Positions 10,092 to 19,823 are shown, numbered from the stretch's first letter. The stretch: 64,000 nucleotides of DNA from Snuella sedimenti (GCF_016428595.1 NZ_JAELVQ010000001.1:62001-126000), one strand, 5' to 3'. Notes: a model not told the origin generated them from the sequence alone. Numbers and translations are program-made.

Positions 10092-10504
10092 AAGTATTTA
10101 AAGTGTCTAAAGTTTGCTAGCAATCGATGTGAAAATTGCTAAAAGCTCTTTCGCTTCTTTCCTTAACTCATTTATTTTATTATTATTTATCCAATTCATT
10201 TTCTCTATTATCTCAAGCCAATAATCTGCTTCACTCGCTTCGCCTAAGCTAATTTTAATTTTATTTTTAAAATCTTTTTTGCTTCGACTTCTATTAGCTT
10301 CTCTATAATTAGCTCCAACACTGGTTCCAGATTTTGTTAATTGATTTCTTAAAACAAAAGCTTCAGTTGTGTTTGGTAAACTTACTGACAAATTTATAAT
10401 TTCAATGGCAAACTTAATGGTTCGCTTTTCTAATTTTTCAGCAAATTCTTTATTAGTCATAATTGAGAGTCTAAAGTCTTAAGTATTCAAAATGCCTAAA
10501 GTTA
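10092..10504. repeat. Imperfect 24-bp direct repeats flanking the inserted gene
   Basis: The copies at 10092-10115 and 10481-10504 both read approximately AAGTATTnAAAnTGnCTAAAG and differ at about five positions. They bracket the four-helix-bundle gene and look like the edges of a small module inserted between nqrB and nqrC. Low complexity is a caveat. Confidence 0.5.
10107..10460 (-). CDS. Four-helix-bundle protein (23S rRNA IVP family), in nqr operon
   Basis: 117 residues. The family pattern is clear: FAEKLEKRTIKFAIEIINLS, then a RNQLTKSGTSVGANYREA motif, then RSRSKKDFKNKIKISLGEASEADYWLEI. This is the S23/ribosomal intervening-sequence (IVP, TIGR02436-type) fold, a pentameric four-helix bundle of unclear function in free-standing form. 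It sits on the same strand between nqrB and nqrC, so it must be transcribed with the operon. A second member lies at 44617-44973, also inside an unrelated operon. Its role in nqr is unknown and may be none. Confidence 0.9.
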   Translation of the reverse strand: MTNKEFAEKLEKRTIKFAIEIINLSVSLPNTTEAFVLRNQLTKSGTSVGANYREANRSRSKKDFKNKIKISLGEASEADYWLEIIEKMNWINNNKINELRKEAKELLAIFTSIASKL

Positions 10505-10572
10505 ACTTTCAAATTATGTTTTTCATTTACATAAACCTTGAGTATTTAAAAGCACTTTAAACTTCAAGTACT

Positions 10573-11799
10573 TTATATACTTTTAACTTTTAAACGTTTC
10601 TTTCTTTTCTTGACATTGCCTTGCACCACATAATGGTCGATAGTTGGCGCAAATACGTTCATTAGCAGAATCGCCAACATCACACCTTCTGGATATGCTG
10701 GATTGAATACGCGAATCATAATAGAAATAAACCCTACCAAGAAACCATATATCCATTTTCCTTTATTGGTTTGAGAAGCCGTAACTGGATCGGTAGCCAT
10801 AAATACGGTACCAAAAGCAAAGCCCCCAATTAATAAATGATGCCACCAAGTTGTACTCATTAAACCGTAAAACTTACTTGATTCTGTTATCCATCCGCTG
10901 TCTACAACCTGATTAAATATTAGGCCCATTACAATGGCTCCTAACACAGACGACAACATGATTCTCCAACTTCCAATTTTAGCAAAGACTAAAAACAAAC
11001 CTCCTAATAAAATTAATAAGGTAGACGTTTCTCCTACCGAACCAGGAATAAAACCGAAGAACATATCCATGACGCTGTAACCAGCTTCTTTGCCCTGTGC
11101 CAAGCTTCCTAAAATGGTTTCTCCAGAAATAGCGTCTAAATTAGCCCCAGCAGCAATCTCTTCTGTCCTTTTAACTGCGCCTTCAACCCATACTTTATCA
11201 CCACTCATCCAAGTTGGATAAGCAAAAAACAAAAAGGCTCTTATAGTTAAGGCGGGATTTAAAATATTCATCCCTGTACCACCAAACACTTCTTTTCCTA
11301 TCACAACACCAAAGGCTACTGCTACAGCTAACATCCACAATGGAATATCAACAGGCACAATAAGCGGCACTAGCATACCTGTTACCAAGTACCCTTCTTC
11401 AACCTCGTGCTTTTTTATAATCGCAAACAAGAATTCAATACCCAAACCTACACCGTAAGACACGATAACCAATGGTAATATTTTCCAAAAACCAATTAAA
11501 AAGTTATCTAAAGTCCAAAATTCTGGGCTAAACAATCCTGCAGTTACCGCTTGAATTTCACCAAAGGCTACATTGTGTTGGTAACCGGCATTAAACATAC
11601 CAAAAATTAAACACGGTACCATAGCCATAATAACCGTATTCATAGTACGCTTTAAATCGTCGGCCGCTTTAATATGCGTACCACCGTGGGTAGTCTCGTT
11701 TGGTAAATATAAAAAGGTATGAAGCGCATTAAAGGCAGGAGCCATTTTGGAGCTTCTATACTTTCTTTTTAAAATATGTAATTTACTTTTTAAACTCAT
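10573..11799 (-). CDS. nqrB: Na+-translocating NADH:quinone reductase subunit B
   Basis: 408 residues, about ten membrane helices. This is the main Na+-conducting membrane subunit. The covalent FMN site is seen as SGET at 225-228 (Thr228), within a family segment that normally reads SGAT; the Ala to Glu change keeps the acceptor Thr. Riboflavin- and quinone-site helices follow. The start codon overlaps the nqrA stop as TAATG, so the two genes are translationally coupled. The C-terminus is basic (KKRKKRLK). Confidence 0.96.
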   Translation of the reverse strand: MSLKSKLHILKRKYRSSKMAPAFNALHTFLYLPNETTHGGTHIKAADDLKRTMNTVIMAMVPCLIFGMFNAGYQHNVAFGEIQAVTAGLFSPEFWTLDNFLIGFWKILPLVIVSYGVGLGIEFLFAIIKKHEVEEGYLVTGMLVPLIVPVDIPLWMLAVAVAFGVVIGKEVFGGTGMNILNPALTIRAFLFFAYPTWMSGDKVWVEGAVKRTEEIAAGANLDAISGETILGSLAQGKEAGYSVMDMFFGFIPGSVGETSTLLILLGGLFLVFAKIGSWRIMLSSVLGAIVMGLIFNQVVDSGWITESSKFYGLMSTTWWHHLLIGGFAFGTVFMATDPVTASQTNKGKWIYGFLVGFISIMIRVFNPAYPEGVMLAILLMNVFAPTIDHYVVQGNVKKRKKRLKVKSI

Positions 11800-13157
11800 T
11801 ATCCTATCTCTTTAAGCATTAAGTCAAGACCTTCTCTTATAATTTTTTGATGTGGTTGTTTAGACACACAAACAAATTCTGTTAAAGCAAAATCTTCAGG
11901 AGCTACTTCATACATTCCCAAAGCTTCCATTTCATCTAAATCTTTATACTTACATGCCTTTAATATTTGCATTGGATAAATATCTAGAGGGAATACTTCT
12001 TCGTAAGTTCCTGTTGTTACAAAAGCACGATGTTCCCCATTGGTGTTGGTATTTAGATCGTACTTTTTATTTGGTGTTAACCAAGAAAAAGTTAGGGCTC
12101 TTGACGTTGATATCTTATTAAATATTGGTTTATTCCAACCAAAGAGTTCGTAATCATCTCCTTCTGGCAGTATAGAAATAACATTGCTGTAATAGTCTAA
12201 ATAACCATCAGGACGAATGCGCTTTCCACTCAACACATTCCCAGAGATAATTCTGGCATGAGCGCCTTCAGCTAACCCTTTGTCGTAAATCATAGTAGCG
12301 ACTTCACTACCAAGCTTTGTTACAAAATACCTTGGTTTTTCGACTAAAGATCCTACCAAAGCGACAATGCGCTCGGCATTGAATTTTCCAGTTAACAAAA
12401 GCTCACCTATTATTACTAAATCTTGGGGATTAACCGTCCAAACAGCTTCACCTTTGTTTACAGGATCAATTTTATTAATCTGCGTACCTACATTCCCAGA
12501 AGGATGTGGTCCCGAAACCTTGTGAAGTGTAATTCCAGACAAACCTGCTAATGGCGAATTAGTACTTGCTTTCCCTATAGAAACATGTACCTTACCATCG
12601 GTAAGTTTTCCTAAAGCTGTAACCGCTGCCTGCAATTCGGCCTCCTTACCTTTTAAAGTAAAATCGTAATCGGCTGCCAATGGCGCACTTGCATAACCAG
12701 AGATAAAAATAGCTTTTGGTGACTTGTCGGGATTAGCAATAACATCATATGGACGTTGTTTGATAAATGGCCAACATCCCGAAGCTAACAAGTGGTTCTT
12801 AATGGCTTCAGGTGTTTCACTATCTACATTAAACACCCCATTATCTTGATACGTTTGTGCTTTATCAGCCTGAATTTTAATAGCTAATATTTTTCGTTTT
12901 TCACCACGAGTAATTTCTAAAACCTCTCCCGAAACAGGAGACACAAACTTTACAGCTTCATTGGATTTATCATAAAATACAGGTTCTCCTGCTTTTACTT
13001 TAGTTCCAACTTTAGAAATTAATTTAGGTATAACGCCGTGGAAATCTTCAGGTCTTAAAGTATAAAAGTTACTTACTGTTGCCTTTTCCAAGGTTTGTTC
13101 AGCTTCACCTTTAAGTTTAATGTCTAGACCTTTTTTAATGCGAATGTCGTTTGACAT
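11799..13157 (-). CDS. nqrA: Na+-translocating NADH:quinone reductase subunit A
   Basis: 452 residues, soluble, at the cytoplasmic face and near the quinone site. It begins MSNDIRIKKGLDIKLKGEAE and contains the KISKVGTKVKAGEPVFYDK segment and the GPHPSGNVGTQI motif typical of NqrA. It is the first gene of the operon and overlaps nqrB by one nucleotide. A consensus -7 box lies 38 nt upstream of the ATG, so the whole A-B-(insert)-C-D-E-F unit probably starts here. Confidence 0.97.
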   Translation of the reverse strand: MSNDIRIKKGLDIKLKGEAEQTLEKATVSNFYTLRPEDFHGVIPKLISKVGTKVKAGEPVFYDKSNEAVKFVSPVSGEVLEITRGEKRKILAIKIQADKAQTYQDNGVFNVDSETPEAIKNHLLASGCWPFIKQRPYDVIANPDKSPKAIFISGYASAPLAADYDFTLKGKEAELQAAVTALGKLTDGKVHVSIGKASTNSPLAGLSGITLHKVSGPHPSGNVGTQINKIDPVNKGEAVWTVNPQDLVIIGELLLTGKFNAERIVALVGSLVEKPRYFVTKLGSEVATMIYDKGLAEGAHARIISGNVLSGKRIRPDGYLDYYSNVISILPEGDDYELFGWNKPIFNKISTSRALTFSWLTPNKKYDLNTNTNGEHRAFVTTGTYEEVFPLDIYPMQILKACKYKDLDEMEALGMYEVAPEDFALTEFVCVSKQPHQKIIREGLDLMLKEIG

Positions 13158-13194
13158 ATTTTTTTTATTGAAATTAGTTGTCTAAAAATCGCTG

Positions 13195-13202
13195 CAAAAG
13201 TA
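13195..13202 (-). promoter_or_regulatory. nqr operon -7 promoter box
   Basis: On the minus strand this reads TACTTTTG, an exact TAnnTTTG Bacteroidota -7 element, 38 nt upstream of the nqrA ATG. No clear TTG at the expected -33 spacing is seen. Confidence 0.6.
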
Positions 13203-13277
13203 CAAATTTATAATGCAGTTTTCATAATAAATTATGCATAATTTTATGTACTTAACAAGAACTTTTACGTTGGGTAT

Positions 13278-13285
13278 TAATTTTG
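13278..13285 (+). promoter_or_regulatory. -7 promoter box for the T9SS plug gene
   Basis: TAATTTTG matches TAnnTTTG and lies 32 nt before the ATG at 13317. With the nqr box it forms a divergent promoter pair in the 159-nt spacer. Confidence 0.5.
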
Positions 13286-13316
13286 CTTATATTTACAAAA
13301 ATACCTGTAGCAAATC

Positions 13317-14567
13317 ATGATATTCAAGTCCTCTATCTTTTTAACCTTCATTTTCTTTCCAATGCTGTTTTTTTGCCAAGTAAAAGAGGTGAATCCTCCT
13401 GCATACATTAAGACCATAACTTTTAGAGGCGACACACGAGAAAGCCAATTACCTTTATTAAAACTTGGTGATTATTTGGTTTTGGAATTCGATGTTCTAA
13501 ACGGTGACGAAAGTGACTTTTATTATAAAATTGAGCATTACGATTTCGACTGGAGACCGTCTGCTTTGGCTAAACCCGAATTCATGGACGGTTTCGACAA
13601 TCAGCGTATCAGAAATTACGAAAACTCCTTTAACACCTACCAGGTTTACTCGCACTACCGACTTACTATACCCAATGCCCAAACCAAACGTTTAAAAGTT
13701 TCGGGGAATTACATACTTTCTATTTTTAATAATGACAACGAGCTTATGTTTTCAAGAAAGTTTATGATTTACGAAGACAAAGCTTCGGTAGGCGTTAGTA
13801 TAAAGCGCACACGAGACATACAGTTTATTGAACAAAAACAACGTGTCGATATCACGATTGCATCCAACACCATGCATTTCAAAAACCCGAAGCAAACAGT
13901 AAAGACTTTAGTTGTTCAAAACAACAACCTAAATACAGCTATTTCCAATTTAAAACCCCAATACACTATTGGGAACAAACTGATTTACAAGTACGATACC
14001 GAATCTAGTTTTTGGGGTGGCAACGAATATTTATTCTTTGAAAACAAAGATGTGCGCGCAGCTAATACTGGTATACAATCTATCGACTTAAAAGACATTT
14101 ACCACAACTACTTGTTTATAAACACACCTAGAGCCCATAAACCTTACACTTACAACCCTGACATTAATGGCAATTATGTTGTTACAAGCATTGGAACTGA
14201 AAACCCCAATATTGAAGCCGACTATGTTTGGATGCATTTTGCCTTGGAAGCAAACGAATCGCTCCTAAACAAATCCATACATGTTTACGGTAACTTTAAC
14301 AACTATGCCATAGAAGAAAGCACAAAACTCTATTACGATCCAGATAATGATATTTTTGTAAACCAAATGCTTTTAAAGCAAGGGTTTTACAATTACAAGT
14401 ATGTTGTGGTAAATGAAAATGGTTCCATTGACGAAGGCGTTATAAGCGGTAATTTTTACCAAACAGAGAACGACTACAAAGTTATTGTTTACTACCGCGA
14501 CCTTGGGGCGCGTTACGATAAAATTATTGGTCTGGGATCTGGCAGCTCGGTAAACATTTCTAATTAG
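13317..14567 (+). CDS. Type IX secretion system plug-domain protein (DUF5103)
   Basis: 416 residues. A hydrophobic signal peptide (IFKSSIFLTFIFFPMLFFC) is followed by the DUF5103/T9SS_plug N-terminal pattern: PPAYIKTITFRGD, LGDYLVLEFDVLNGDE, YYKIEHYDFDW and FNTYQVYSHYRLTIPN. The founding member plugs the SprA translocon of the type IX secretion system from the periplasmic side; this role here is inferred from the family. A C-terminal immunoglobulin-like strand pattern begins near VYGNFNNYAIEE. It stands alone, divergent from nqr. The window also holds gldB and gldC, consistent with a T9SS-bearing gliding lineage. Confidence 0.87.
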   Translation: MIFKSSIFLTFIFFPMLFFCQVKEVNPPAYIKTITFRGDTRESQLPLLKLGDYLVLEFDVLNGDESDFYYKIEHYDFDWRPSALAKPEFMDGFDNQRIRNYENSFNTYQVYSHYRLTIPNAQTKRLKVSGNYILSIFNNDNELMFSRKFMIYEDKASVGVSIKRTRDIQFIEQKQRVDITIASNTMHFKNPKQTVKTLVVQNNNLNTAISNLKPQYTIGNKLIYKYDTESSFWGGNEYLFFENKDVRAANTGIQSIDLKDIYHNYLFINTPRAHKPYTYNPDINGNYVVTSIGTENPNIEADYVWMHFALEANESLLNKSIHVYGNFNNYAIEESTKLYYDPDNDIFVNQMLLKQGFYNYKYVVVNENGSIDEGVISGNFYQTENDYKVIVYYRDLGARYDKIIGLGSGSSVNISN

Positions 14568-14662
14568 CAGCCGCATTATTTAAATAGCTTCAATAAAATA
14601 CAATTCGACTGCTTTTTTCGTTCATACACAGTAAATTTTACAATTAGCAACGCTTTATTTAT

Positions 14663-14670
14663 TATTTTTG
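14663..14670 (+). promoter_or_regulatory. apaG -7 promoter box
   Basis: TATTTTTG matches TAnnTTTG exactly. It overlaps a possible upstream TTG start (14668), which argues that translation of apaG starts at the ATG at 14704. Confidence 0.6.
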
Positions 14671-14703
14671 CAGAAGAAATACATTGATTTTTCAATAGTT
14701 AAC

Positions 14704-15090
14704 ATGGTTCAACAAGTAACAAAAGGCATAAAAATTTCGGTCGAAACCAATTTTGAGGGCTCATTTTATAAAGATTATAAAATGCATTATGCTTTTGGCT
14801 ATAAAATTACCATTGAAAACCAAAGTAAGGACTCCGTACAACTCAACACCCGAAAATGGCATATTTTAGATGCCTTAAACAATAAAGAAATTGTTTCTGG
14901 TGAAGGCGTTGTAGGCAAAAAACCCGTTATTAAACCTGGAGAATCGCACACCTATACTTCTGGATGCCTGCTTACTTCTCCATTTGGAGCCATGCACGGC
15001 CACTACAACATGGTGAATTTCACCACCACCCAAAGGTTTAAAGTAACCATCCCTACATTCAAGTTAAGCGCTCCCTTTGCACTAAACTAA
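14704..15090 (+). CDS. apaG: ApaG domain protein
   Basis: 128 residues, a single fibronectin-III-like ApaG domain with FAYGY-type strands (HYAFGYKITIENQS), the GEGVVGKKPVIKPGESHTY core, SGCLLTSPFGAMHGHY and the final FKLSAPFALN. ApaG proteins are linked to Co2+/Mg2+ tolerance and to the ApaH diadenosine-tetraphosphatase operon in Proteobacteria, but their direct role is uncertain. A TTG start 12 codons upstream overlaps the promoter and was rejected. The gene converges with the DUF6695-like gene, overlapping by 4 nt. Confidence 0.92.
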   Translation: MVQQVTKGIKISVETNFEGSFYKDYKMHYAFGYKITIENQSKDSVQLNTRKWHILDALNNKEIVSGEGVVGKKPVIKPGESHTYTSGCLLTSPFGAMHGHYNMVNFTTTQRFKVTIPTFKLSAPFALN

Positions 15091-16085
15091 TTGTCTGTTT
15101 TTCTGTAAAACCTATAAATGGTTTCCTGTTGTTTTACATGAAAGAATTGACAATTTGAATAATGTATAAATTCAAACGCTTGATGGTAATCGAAACGTGT
15201 ATCATTTACCACATACATATCGTACACATCAATATTTCCGTAAGGTGAAATACGCTTAAAGTAATACACCGCATCTTCATGGGTTGGATACAACTCAAAC
15301 CAAGCACCTGCCGCTATTCCTGAAAGCCATTGCGCTTTTTCATGTAACCCGGCAACCAAACGCGGTAGCAATGTACCTTCAAAATTAGGCTCATGATCCT
15401 TAAGCCTATCCAAAAAGCAACGCAAATTTTCACTTTTTTGAGAACCTGTAAATTCTGAAACCACACCATTTTCAGACACTTCGAAAACCTGATTCTCTGT
15501 GTTAGCAAGTAACACATTACCTACTGTACTAGGCGTAAACAGTTTTGAGTTTAGCAACTTCTTTTTAATAGTTCCATTCGTTACGGATGCAATCAAGGCA
15601 TCGGTAACAAAACGCGCACAATTACACGCCTCTTTAATAAAGGCCGCATATCTTATAAAATGCCTACCTTGCATCTCACTTATGTGTGCTCGCGCCTTTT
15701 TATAATCGACTGCAGTACATACCGAAGCCACCAATTTTCCTTCACCATGCGTTAATTTAGGATGGGTAGCCAAAAATTTCAAAATTTCCTCTAAATTAGT
15801 AATTGTATCTCCCTTAATATTGGCCACTAACGGAAACTGCAATTCATTATCGGTATCCCGTCCCCTTACACGCCCATGGGGTTCTGGTGTGATATAACGA
15901 CCAAAATCGTGGTACTCCAAAAGACCTGTAGCTTTGTTTATCAATACCAACGCGGCGTGACCAGCACGTACATAATCTTTCTTACCAATACCCAAAAAAC
16001 GCAGATAAGGCGAAAACCATTCCTCCGAAACCATCACAATGGTTTCGGGATAGGCCAACGTTAAAATTATTCCGGTATTAGTCAT
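15087..16085 (-). CDS. DUF6695-like conserved protein, possible papain-like fold
   Basis: 332 residues, soluble. It resembles a Flavobacteriaceae family I recall as DUF6695. Two motifs could be a hydrolase pair: RAGHAALVLI near residue 43 and EACNCARFVTDAL near residue 150, as in NlpC/P60- or LRAT-like folds, though the Cys-His order is reversed as in permuted members. That reading is inference. It overlaps the NRDE gene upstream by 8 nt, so the two are co-transcribed, and converges on apaG. Confidence 0.7.
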   Translation of the reverse strand: MTNTGIILTLAYPETIVMVSEEWFSPYLRFLGIGKKDYVRAGHAALVLINKATGLLEYHDFGRYITPEPHGRVRGRDTDNELQFPLVANIKGDTITNLEEILKFLATHPKLTHGEGKLVASVCTAVDYKKARAHISEMQGRHFIRYAAFIKEACNCARFVTDALIASVTNGTIKKKLLNSKLFTPSTVGNVLLANTENQVFEVSENGVVSEFTGSQKSENLRCFLDRLKDHEPNFEGTLLPRLVAGLHEKAQWLSGIAAGAWFELYPTHEDAVYYFKRISPYGNIDVYDMYVVNDTRFDYHQAFEFIHYSNCQFFHVKQQETIYRFYRKTDN

Positions 16086-16803
16086 TTACAACTTCAGAAA
16101 GGTTGAATTCTTTAGTAACCACCAAATTAGTTTCTAAACCTTCATAATGCATTTCAATACGCCCTCCACATTTTACTACTTGTGTTATACTCGTAGTCTT
16201 TACAATGCCCCGATCCATCACAACACCATAATCCAAATTACCTTTTCCTGCAGTTTTATGAAATGCCAACAACGAAGGTGCATCCGTGCTATTGCTTTGT
16301 TTAAACGCTTCAAACCAACGCAAGCGTTCGGCTTTCATAGATGCCGTATATAACGTAGAAGAAGACCAAATGGCTGGTTCTAGAGGCAAACTTTTAAAGT
16401 GCTTAACCTCACCATCCCAAACCAATTCATAAAATTTCAAGACCTTGTCCCAATCAACAATAACCATAGTAAAAGGTTCTACCCCCATTAAATCATAGGT
16501 ATCAACTGCCTGTTCTAAATCTCCTGCAACCATTAAGTCCTTAGCAACAATACCACGACTCAATCTATAACTAGTTTTTCGCTCGTGGTATTTAAAACCC
16601 CCATTAAGCACACATACCAAACGGTTCTTTTCACTCAAACCTATCCATGTTCCATTAGACATAACATCTTTTGGGAATAATGCCTTTGTATTAGCAATAC
16701 TGTAAATTTCTGGTGCAATTGATATTCTATCCGGTGCCTCATCCCGATTGGATGTTAACACAAAATCATTGCTACCATTGGGTATTATTGTTACTGTACA
16801 CAT
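16078..16803 (-). CDS. NRDE (TANGO2-like) family protein
   Basis: 241 residues from the ATG at 16803, giving MCTVTIIP: the conserved Cys2 becomes N-terminal after Met removal, as expected for an Ntn-hydrolase-like fold. The family signature NRDE appears in FVLTSNRDEAPDR, followed by WIGLSEKNRLVCVLNGG. Relatives include human TANGO2; the bacterial function is unknown. A longer reading frame starting at 16833 would run over the -7 box and was rejected. It is the first gene of a two-gene unit with the DUF6695-like gene. Confidence 0.88.
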   Translation of the reverse strand: MCTVTIIPNGSNDFVLTSNRDEAPDRISIAPEIYSIANTKALFPKDVMSNGTWIGLSEKNRLVCVLNGGFKYHERKTSYRLSRGIVAKDLMVAGDLEQAVDTYDLMGVEPFTMVIVDWDKVLKFYELVWDGEVKHFKSLPLEPAIWSSSTLYTASMKAERLRWFEAFKQSNSTDAPSLLAFHKTAGKGNLDYGVVMDRGIVKTTSITQVVKCGGRIEMHYEGLETNLVVTKEFNLSEVVND

Positions 16804-16816
16804 ATATTTTGTAGTC

Positions 16817-16824
16817 CAAAAATA
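16817..16824 (-). promoter_or_regulatory. -7 promoter box for the NRDE gene
   Basis: It reads TATTTTTG on the minus strand, 13 nt before the chosen ATG, implying a very short leader. Confidence 0.5.
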
Positions 16825-16905
16825 AACCACCAACTTACAAAAAATAAAGAAACATCATGCTATTTTGCCTAAATCCTCCCCCATTTTTTAAGAAAACATT
16901 ACAGG

Positions 16906-16933
16906 TTGAATGCCTTTTAAATTCGTAAATTTG
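16906..16933 (+). promoter_or_regulatory. pruA promoter (TTG, 17 nt, TAAATTTG)
   Basis: TTG at 16906-16908 and TAAATTTG at 16926-16933 with exactly 17 nt between them match both Bacteroidota promoter elements. The ATG follows 39 nt downstream. Confidence 0.75.
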
Positions 16934-16972
16934 CAGCCTATTTACTAATAACTCTATAAAAAATATAAAATA

Positions 16973-18601
16973 ATGGGAAAAGGATTTTTTAATGTACCCG
17001 TAGCTATTAACGAACCAGTTAAAGGATATGCACCTGGATCGCCTGAACGCGAAGCGGTTCTTGAAACATACAAAACCATGTTTAATAGCTCTGTCGATGT
17101 CCCTATGTACATTAATGGCGAAGATGTAACCACGGGCAACACCCGTACTATGTCACCACCTCACGATCATAAACATATTGTAGGCACCTACCATTTAGCT
17201 GACAAATCGCACGTTGAAACTGCCATTAGTACTGCTCTGGAAGCAAGAAAAGAATGGGCACAAACGCCTTGGGAGCAACGTGCTGCTATCTTTTTAAAAG
17301 CCGCAGAGCTGGTTGCAGGTCCTTACAGAGCAAAAATAAATGCAGCTACCATGATCGCGCAGTCTAAGACAATCCACCAAGCAGAAATTGACGCTGCTTG
17401 CGAATTGATTGACTTCCTACGCTTTAACGTACAGTTTATGACCGATATTTATCATGAGCAGCCAGAAAGTACGAGCGATGCCTGGAACCGTATAGAATAT
17501 AGACCACTCGAAGGGTTTACCTATGCTGTTACACCTTTTAACTTTACTGCTATTGCTGGTAATTTACCTGCATGTATGGCTTTAATGGGTAACGTAGTTG
17601 TTTGGAAACCTAGTGACAGTCAAGTCTATTCTGCCAAAGTGATTATGGATGTATTTAAAGAGGCTGGCGTTCCTGCTGGCGTTATTAATGTTGTTTTTGG
17701 TGATCCTGTAATGATTTCTGAAACCGTTCTTAACAGTCCTGATTTCTCTGGATTACATTTTACAGGTTCTACTTTCGTATTTAAAGAGCTTTGGAAACAA
17801 ATTGGAAACAACATCCATAATTACAAAACCTACCCTAGAATTGTAGGTGAGACAGGAGGTAAAGATTTCATCGTTGCCCACAAAACAGCCAATGCAAAAC
17901 AAGTGGCCACTGCTATTGTTCGTGGTGCCTTCGAATTCCAAGGTCAAAAATGTAGCGCAGCATCCAGAGCTTACATTCCAACCAGTTTATGGGAAGATGT
18001 AAAAAACTATGTTATTGAAGATGTAAAATCTATCAAAATGGGATCCCCAGAAGATATGAGCAACTTCTTTACAGCCGTAATCCATGAAGGATCATTCGAT
18101 AAACTTGCTAAATATATTGACCAAGCCAAAGCCGATGCAGATGCCGAAATTATTATTGGAGGTGGATACGATAAGAGCAAAGGCTATTTTATTGAGCCTA
18201 CCGTTATCTTAACAAGCAATCCAAAATACACAACCATGTGTACGGAGTTATTTGGACCGGTTATTACCATATATGTATATGAAGATGATGCCTATTCTGA
18301 AACCTTAAAGCTTGTTGACGAAACTAGTGAATATGCATTAACAGGTGCTATTTTATCTACCGACAGATATGCTATTACCGAGGCCACACAAGCCTTACAA
18401 AATTGTGCCGGTAACTTTTACATTAACGACAAACCAACCGGAGCTGTTGTAGGACAACAACCTTTTGGAGGTGCCAGAGCATCTGGAACCAACGATAAAG
18501 CTGGAAGTGCTCAAAACTTATTACGTTGGGTGTCACCGCGTATGATAAAAGAAACATTTGTAACACCAACAGATTACAGATACCCTTTCTTAGGAGAATA
18601 A
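16973..18601 (+). CDS. pruA: L-glutamate gamma-semialdehyde dehydrogenase
   Basis: 542 residues, the full length of the class-1 pyrroline-5-carboxylate dehydrogenase. It oxidises glutamate semialdehyde to glutamate with NAD+, the second step of proline breakdown. The aldehyde dehydrogenase catalytic Glu293 (VGETGGKDF) and nucleophile Cys327 (GQKCSAASRAY) are both visible. The proline dehydrogenase partner is not adjacent. A well-formed promoter precedes it and a strong terminator follows, so it is a single-gene unit. Confidence 0.97.
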   Translation: MGKGFFNVPVAINEPVKGYAPGSPEREAVLETYKTMFNSSVDVPMYINGEDVTTGNTRTMSPPHDHKHIVGTYHLADKSHVETAISTALEARKEWAQTPWEQRAAIFLKAAELVAGPYRAKINAATMIAQSKTIHQAEIDAACELIDFLRFNVQFMTDIYHEQPESTSDAWNRIEYRPLEGFTYAVTPFNFTAIAGNLPACMALMGNVVVWKPSDSQVYSAKVIMDVFKEAGVPAGVINVVFGDPVMISETVLNSPDFSGLHFTGSTFVFKELWKQIGNNIHNYKTYPRIVGETGGKDFIVAHKTANAKQVATAIVRGAFEFQGQKCSAASRAYIPTSLWEDVKNYVIEDVKSIKMGSPEDMSNFFTAVIHEGSFDKLAKYIDQAKADADAEIIIGGGYDKSKGYFIEPTVILTSNPKYTTMCTELFGPVITIYVYEDDAYSETLKLVDETSEYALTGAILSTDRYAITEATQALQNCAGNFYINDKPTGAVVGQQPFGGARASGTNDKAGSAQNLLRWVSPRMIKETFVTPTDYRYPFLGE

Positions 18602-18628
18602 TAATCCTACTATAATATATTTTTAACC

Positions 18629-18658
18629 CCGTTAGGCTTTCCAGACGGGGTTTCTTTT
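18629..18658 (+). terminator. Rho-independent terminator of pruA
   Basis: A GC-rich stem CCCCGT / ACGGGG followed by a T-rich run, about 28 nt after the pruA stop. Confidence 0.85.
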
Positions 18659-18809
18659 TTTCAATACTATGGACATTGACAAAAAATAACGCTATCTTTA
18701 ATGCACATTTACACCATTTTTGATTTAAACAACACACAGCATTTTTTTGCTTAAACAAAAAAATTAAGTTGGAAATGGTAAAATAACATGCCATTTAAAA
18801 CTAAATAAA

Positions 18810-19823
18810 ATGCAAAGATTTTTTCTTGTTATCCTTGTCCTTGCCCTTCCTTTTTCATTTTATGCCCTTCAAGCTAACGATTCAAATCCTACAGCAGACT
18901 TTATAAATGCATTGAGCGAGGAACAACAAAACAAAATCATCCTTGACTTTAATGCTCCCACAAAAACATCTTGGCATTTTTTCCCGCCCAGCATGTGGCC
19001 CAGAGAAGGCATTCCGCTTGGTGAGTTAACACCCGAACAAAATGCATTGTTACTCATTTTATTACGGTCTTATTTAAGTGAGATAGGCTACAAAAAGACC
19101 ATGAAGATTATTGACCTTGAAAACGTACTGGCCGAATTAAGTGGCAATTTCGCTTTTCGAGACGCCAAAAAATATTATACTGCCTTTTATGGCAACCCCT
19201 TAAAGGACACTATTTGGGCCTGGTCTTTTGAAGGCCATCACCTGTCCCTTAACTTTACCTGTTTTAATAACAAAATATCATTTACACCACGGTTCTTTGG
19301 TGCCAACCCTGCCACCATAAAAAAAGGTAAAAGAAAAGGAGAACGCACCCTACATAAAGAAGAAGACCTAGGTTTGAAACTCATTAACTCCATGTCTGGT
19401 GACCAGTTACAAAAAGCTATTTTCAGTGAAGAAGCACTTCCAGATATCGTTACTTCCAATGCTGCTGAAGTTACACCATTAGAAGCCGTGGGAATCAATA
19501 TGCACGAATTAAGCAATACGCAACAATTGTTATTATTACAACTTATTAACGAATACATAGCAAGCATGCCAACGGCACTTGCCACAAAAAGGATGCATGC
19601 TCTAAAGCAAGAAGAATCAAATGCCATTACGTTTGGTTGGGCTGGAGCTACAGCACTTGAAAAACCCCACTATTATAGAATACAAGGAAAGACCTTTTTA
19701 ATTGAATTCGATAACACACAAAATAACGCCAACCACATCCACACGGTGTGGCGGGATTTTAATGGCGATTTTGGTAAAGACTTAATTAAGGAACACTACC
19801 ATAAGTTTAAGCACCAAAATTAA
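18810..19823 (+). CDS. DUF3500 family secreted protein
   Basis: 337 residues with an N-terminal signal peptide (MQRFFLVILVLALPFSFYA). It fits DUF3500: FINALSEEQQNKIILDFN, RWHFFPPSMWPREGI-like text near residues 53-70, then EGHHLSLNFT and NHIHTVWRDFNGDFG at the end. The many His and Trp residues in these conserved blocks suggest a metal or substrate site, but no reaction is established for the family. It precedes the cyclase-family gene by 59 nt on the same strand and may be co-transcribed. Confidence 0.85.
   Translation: MQRFFLVILVLALPFSFYALQANDSNPTADFINALSEEQQNKIILDFNAPTKTSWHFFPPSMWPREGIPLGELTPEQNALLLILLRSYLSEIGYKKTMKIIDLENVLAELSGNFAFRDAKKYYTAFYGNPLKDTIWAWSFEGHHLSLNFTCFNNKISFTPRFFGANPATIKKGKRKGERTLHKEEDLGLKLINSMSGDQLQKAIFSEEALPDIVTSNAAEVTPLEAVGINMHELSNTQQLLLLQLINEYIASMPTALATKRMHALKQEESNAITFGWAGATALEKPHYYRIQGKTFLIEFDNTQNNANHIHTVWRDFNGDFGKDLIKEHYHKFKHQN

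Noticed and set aside
18423-18794. 123-codon ORF on the minus strand overlapping the end of pruA
   Set aside because: It is a shadow of pruA and its terminator, with no recognisable protein features.
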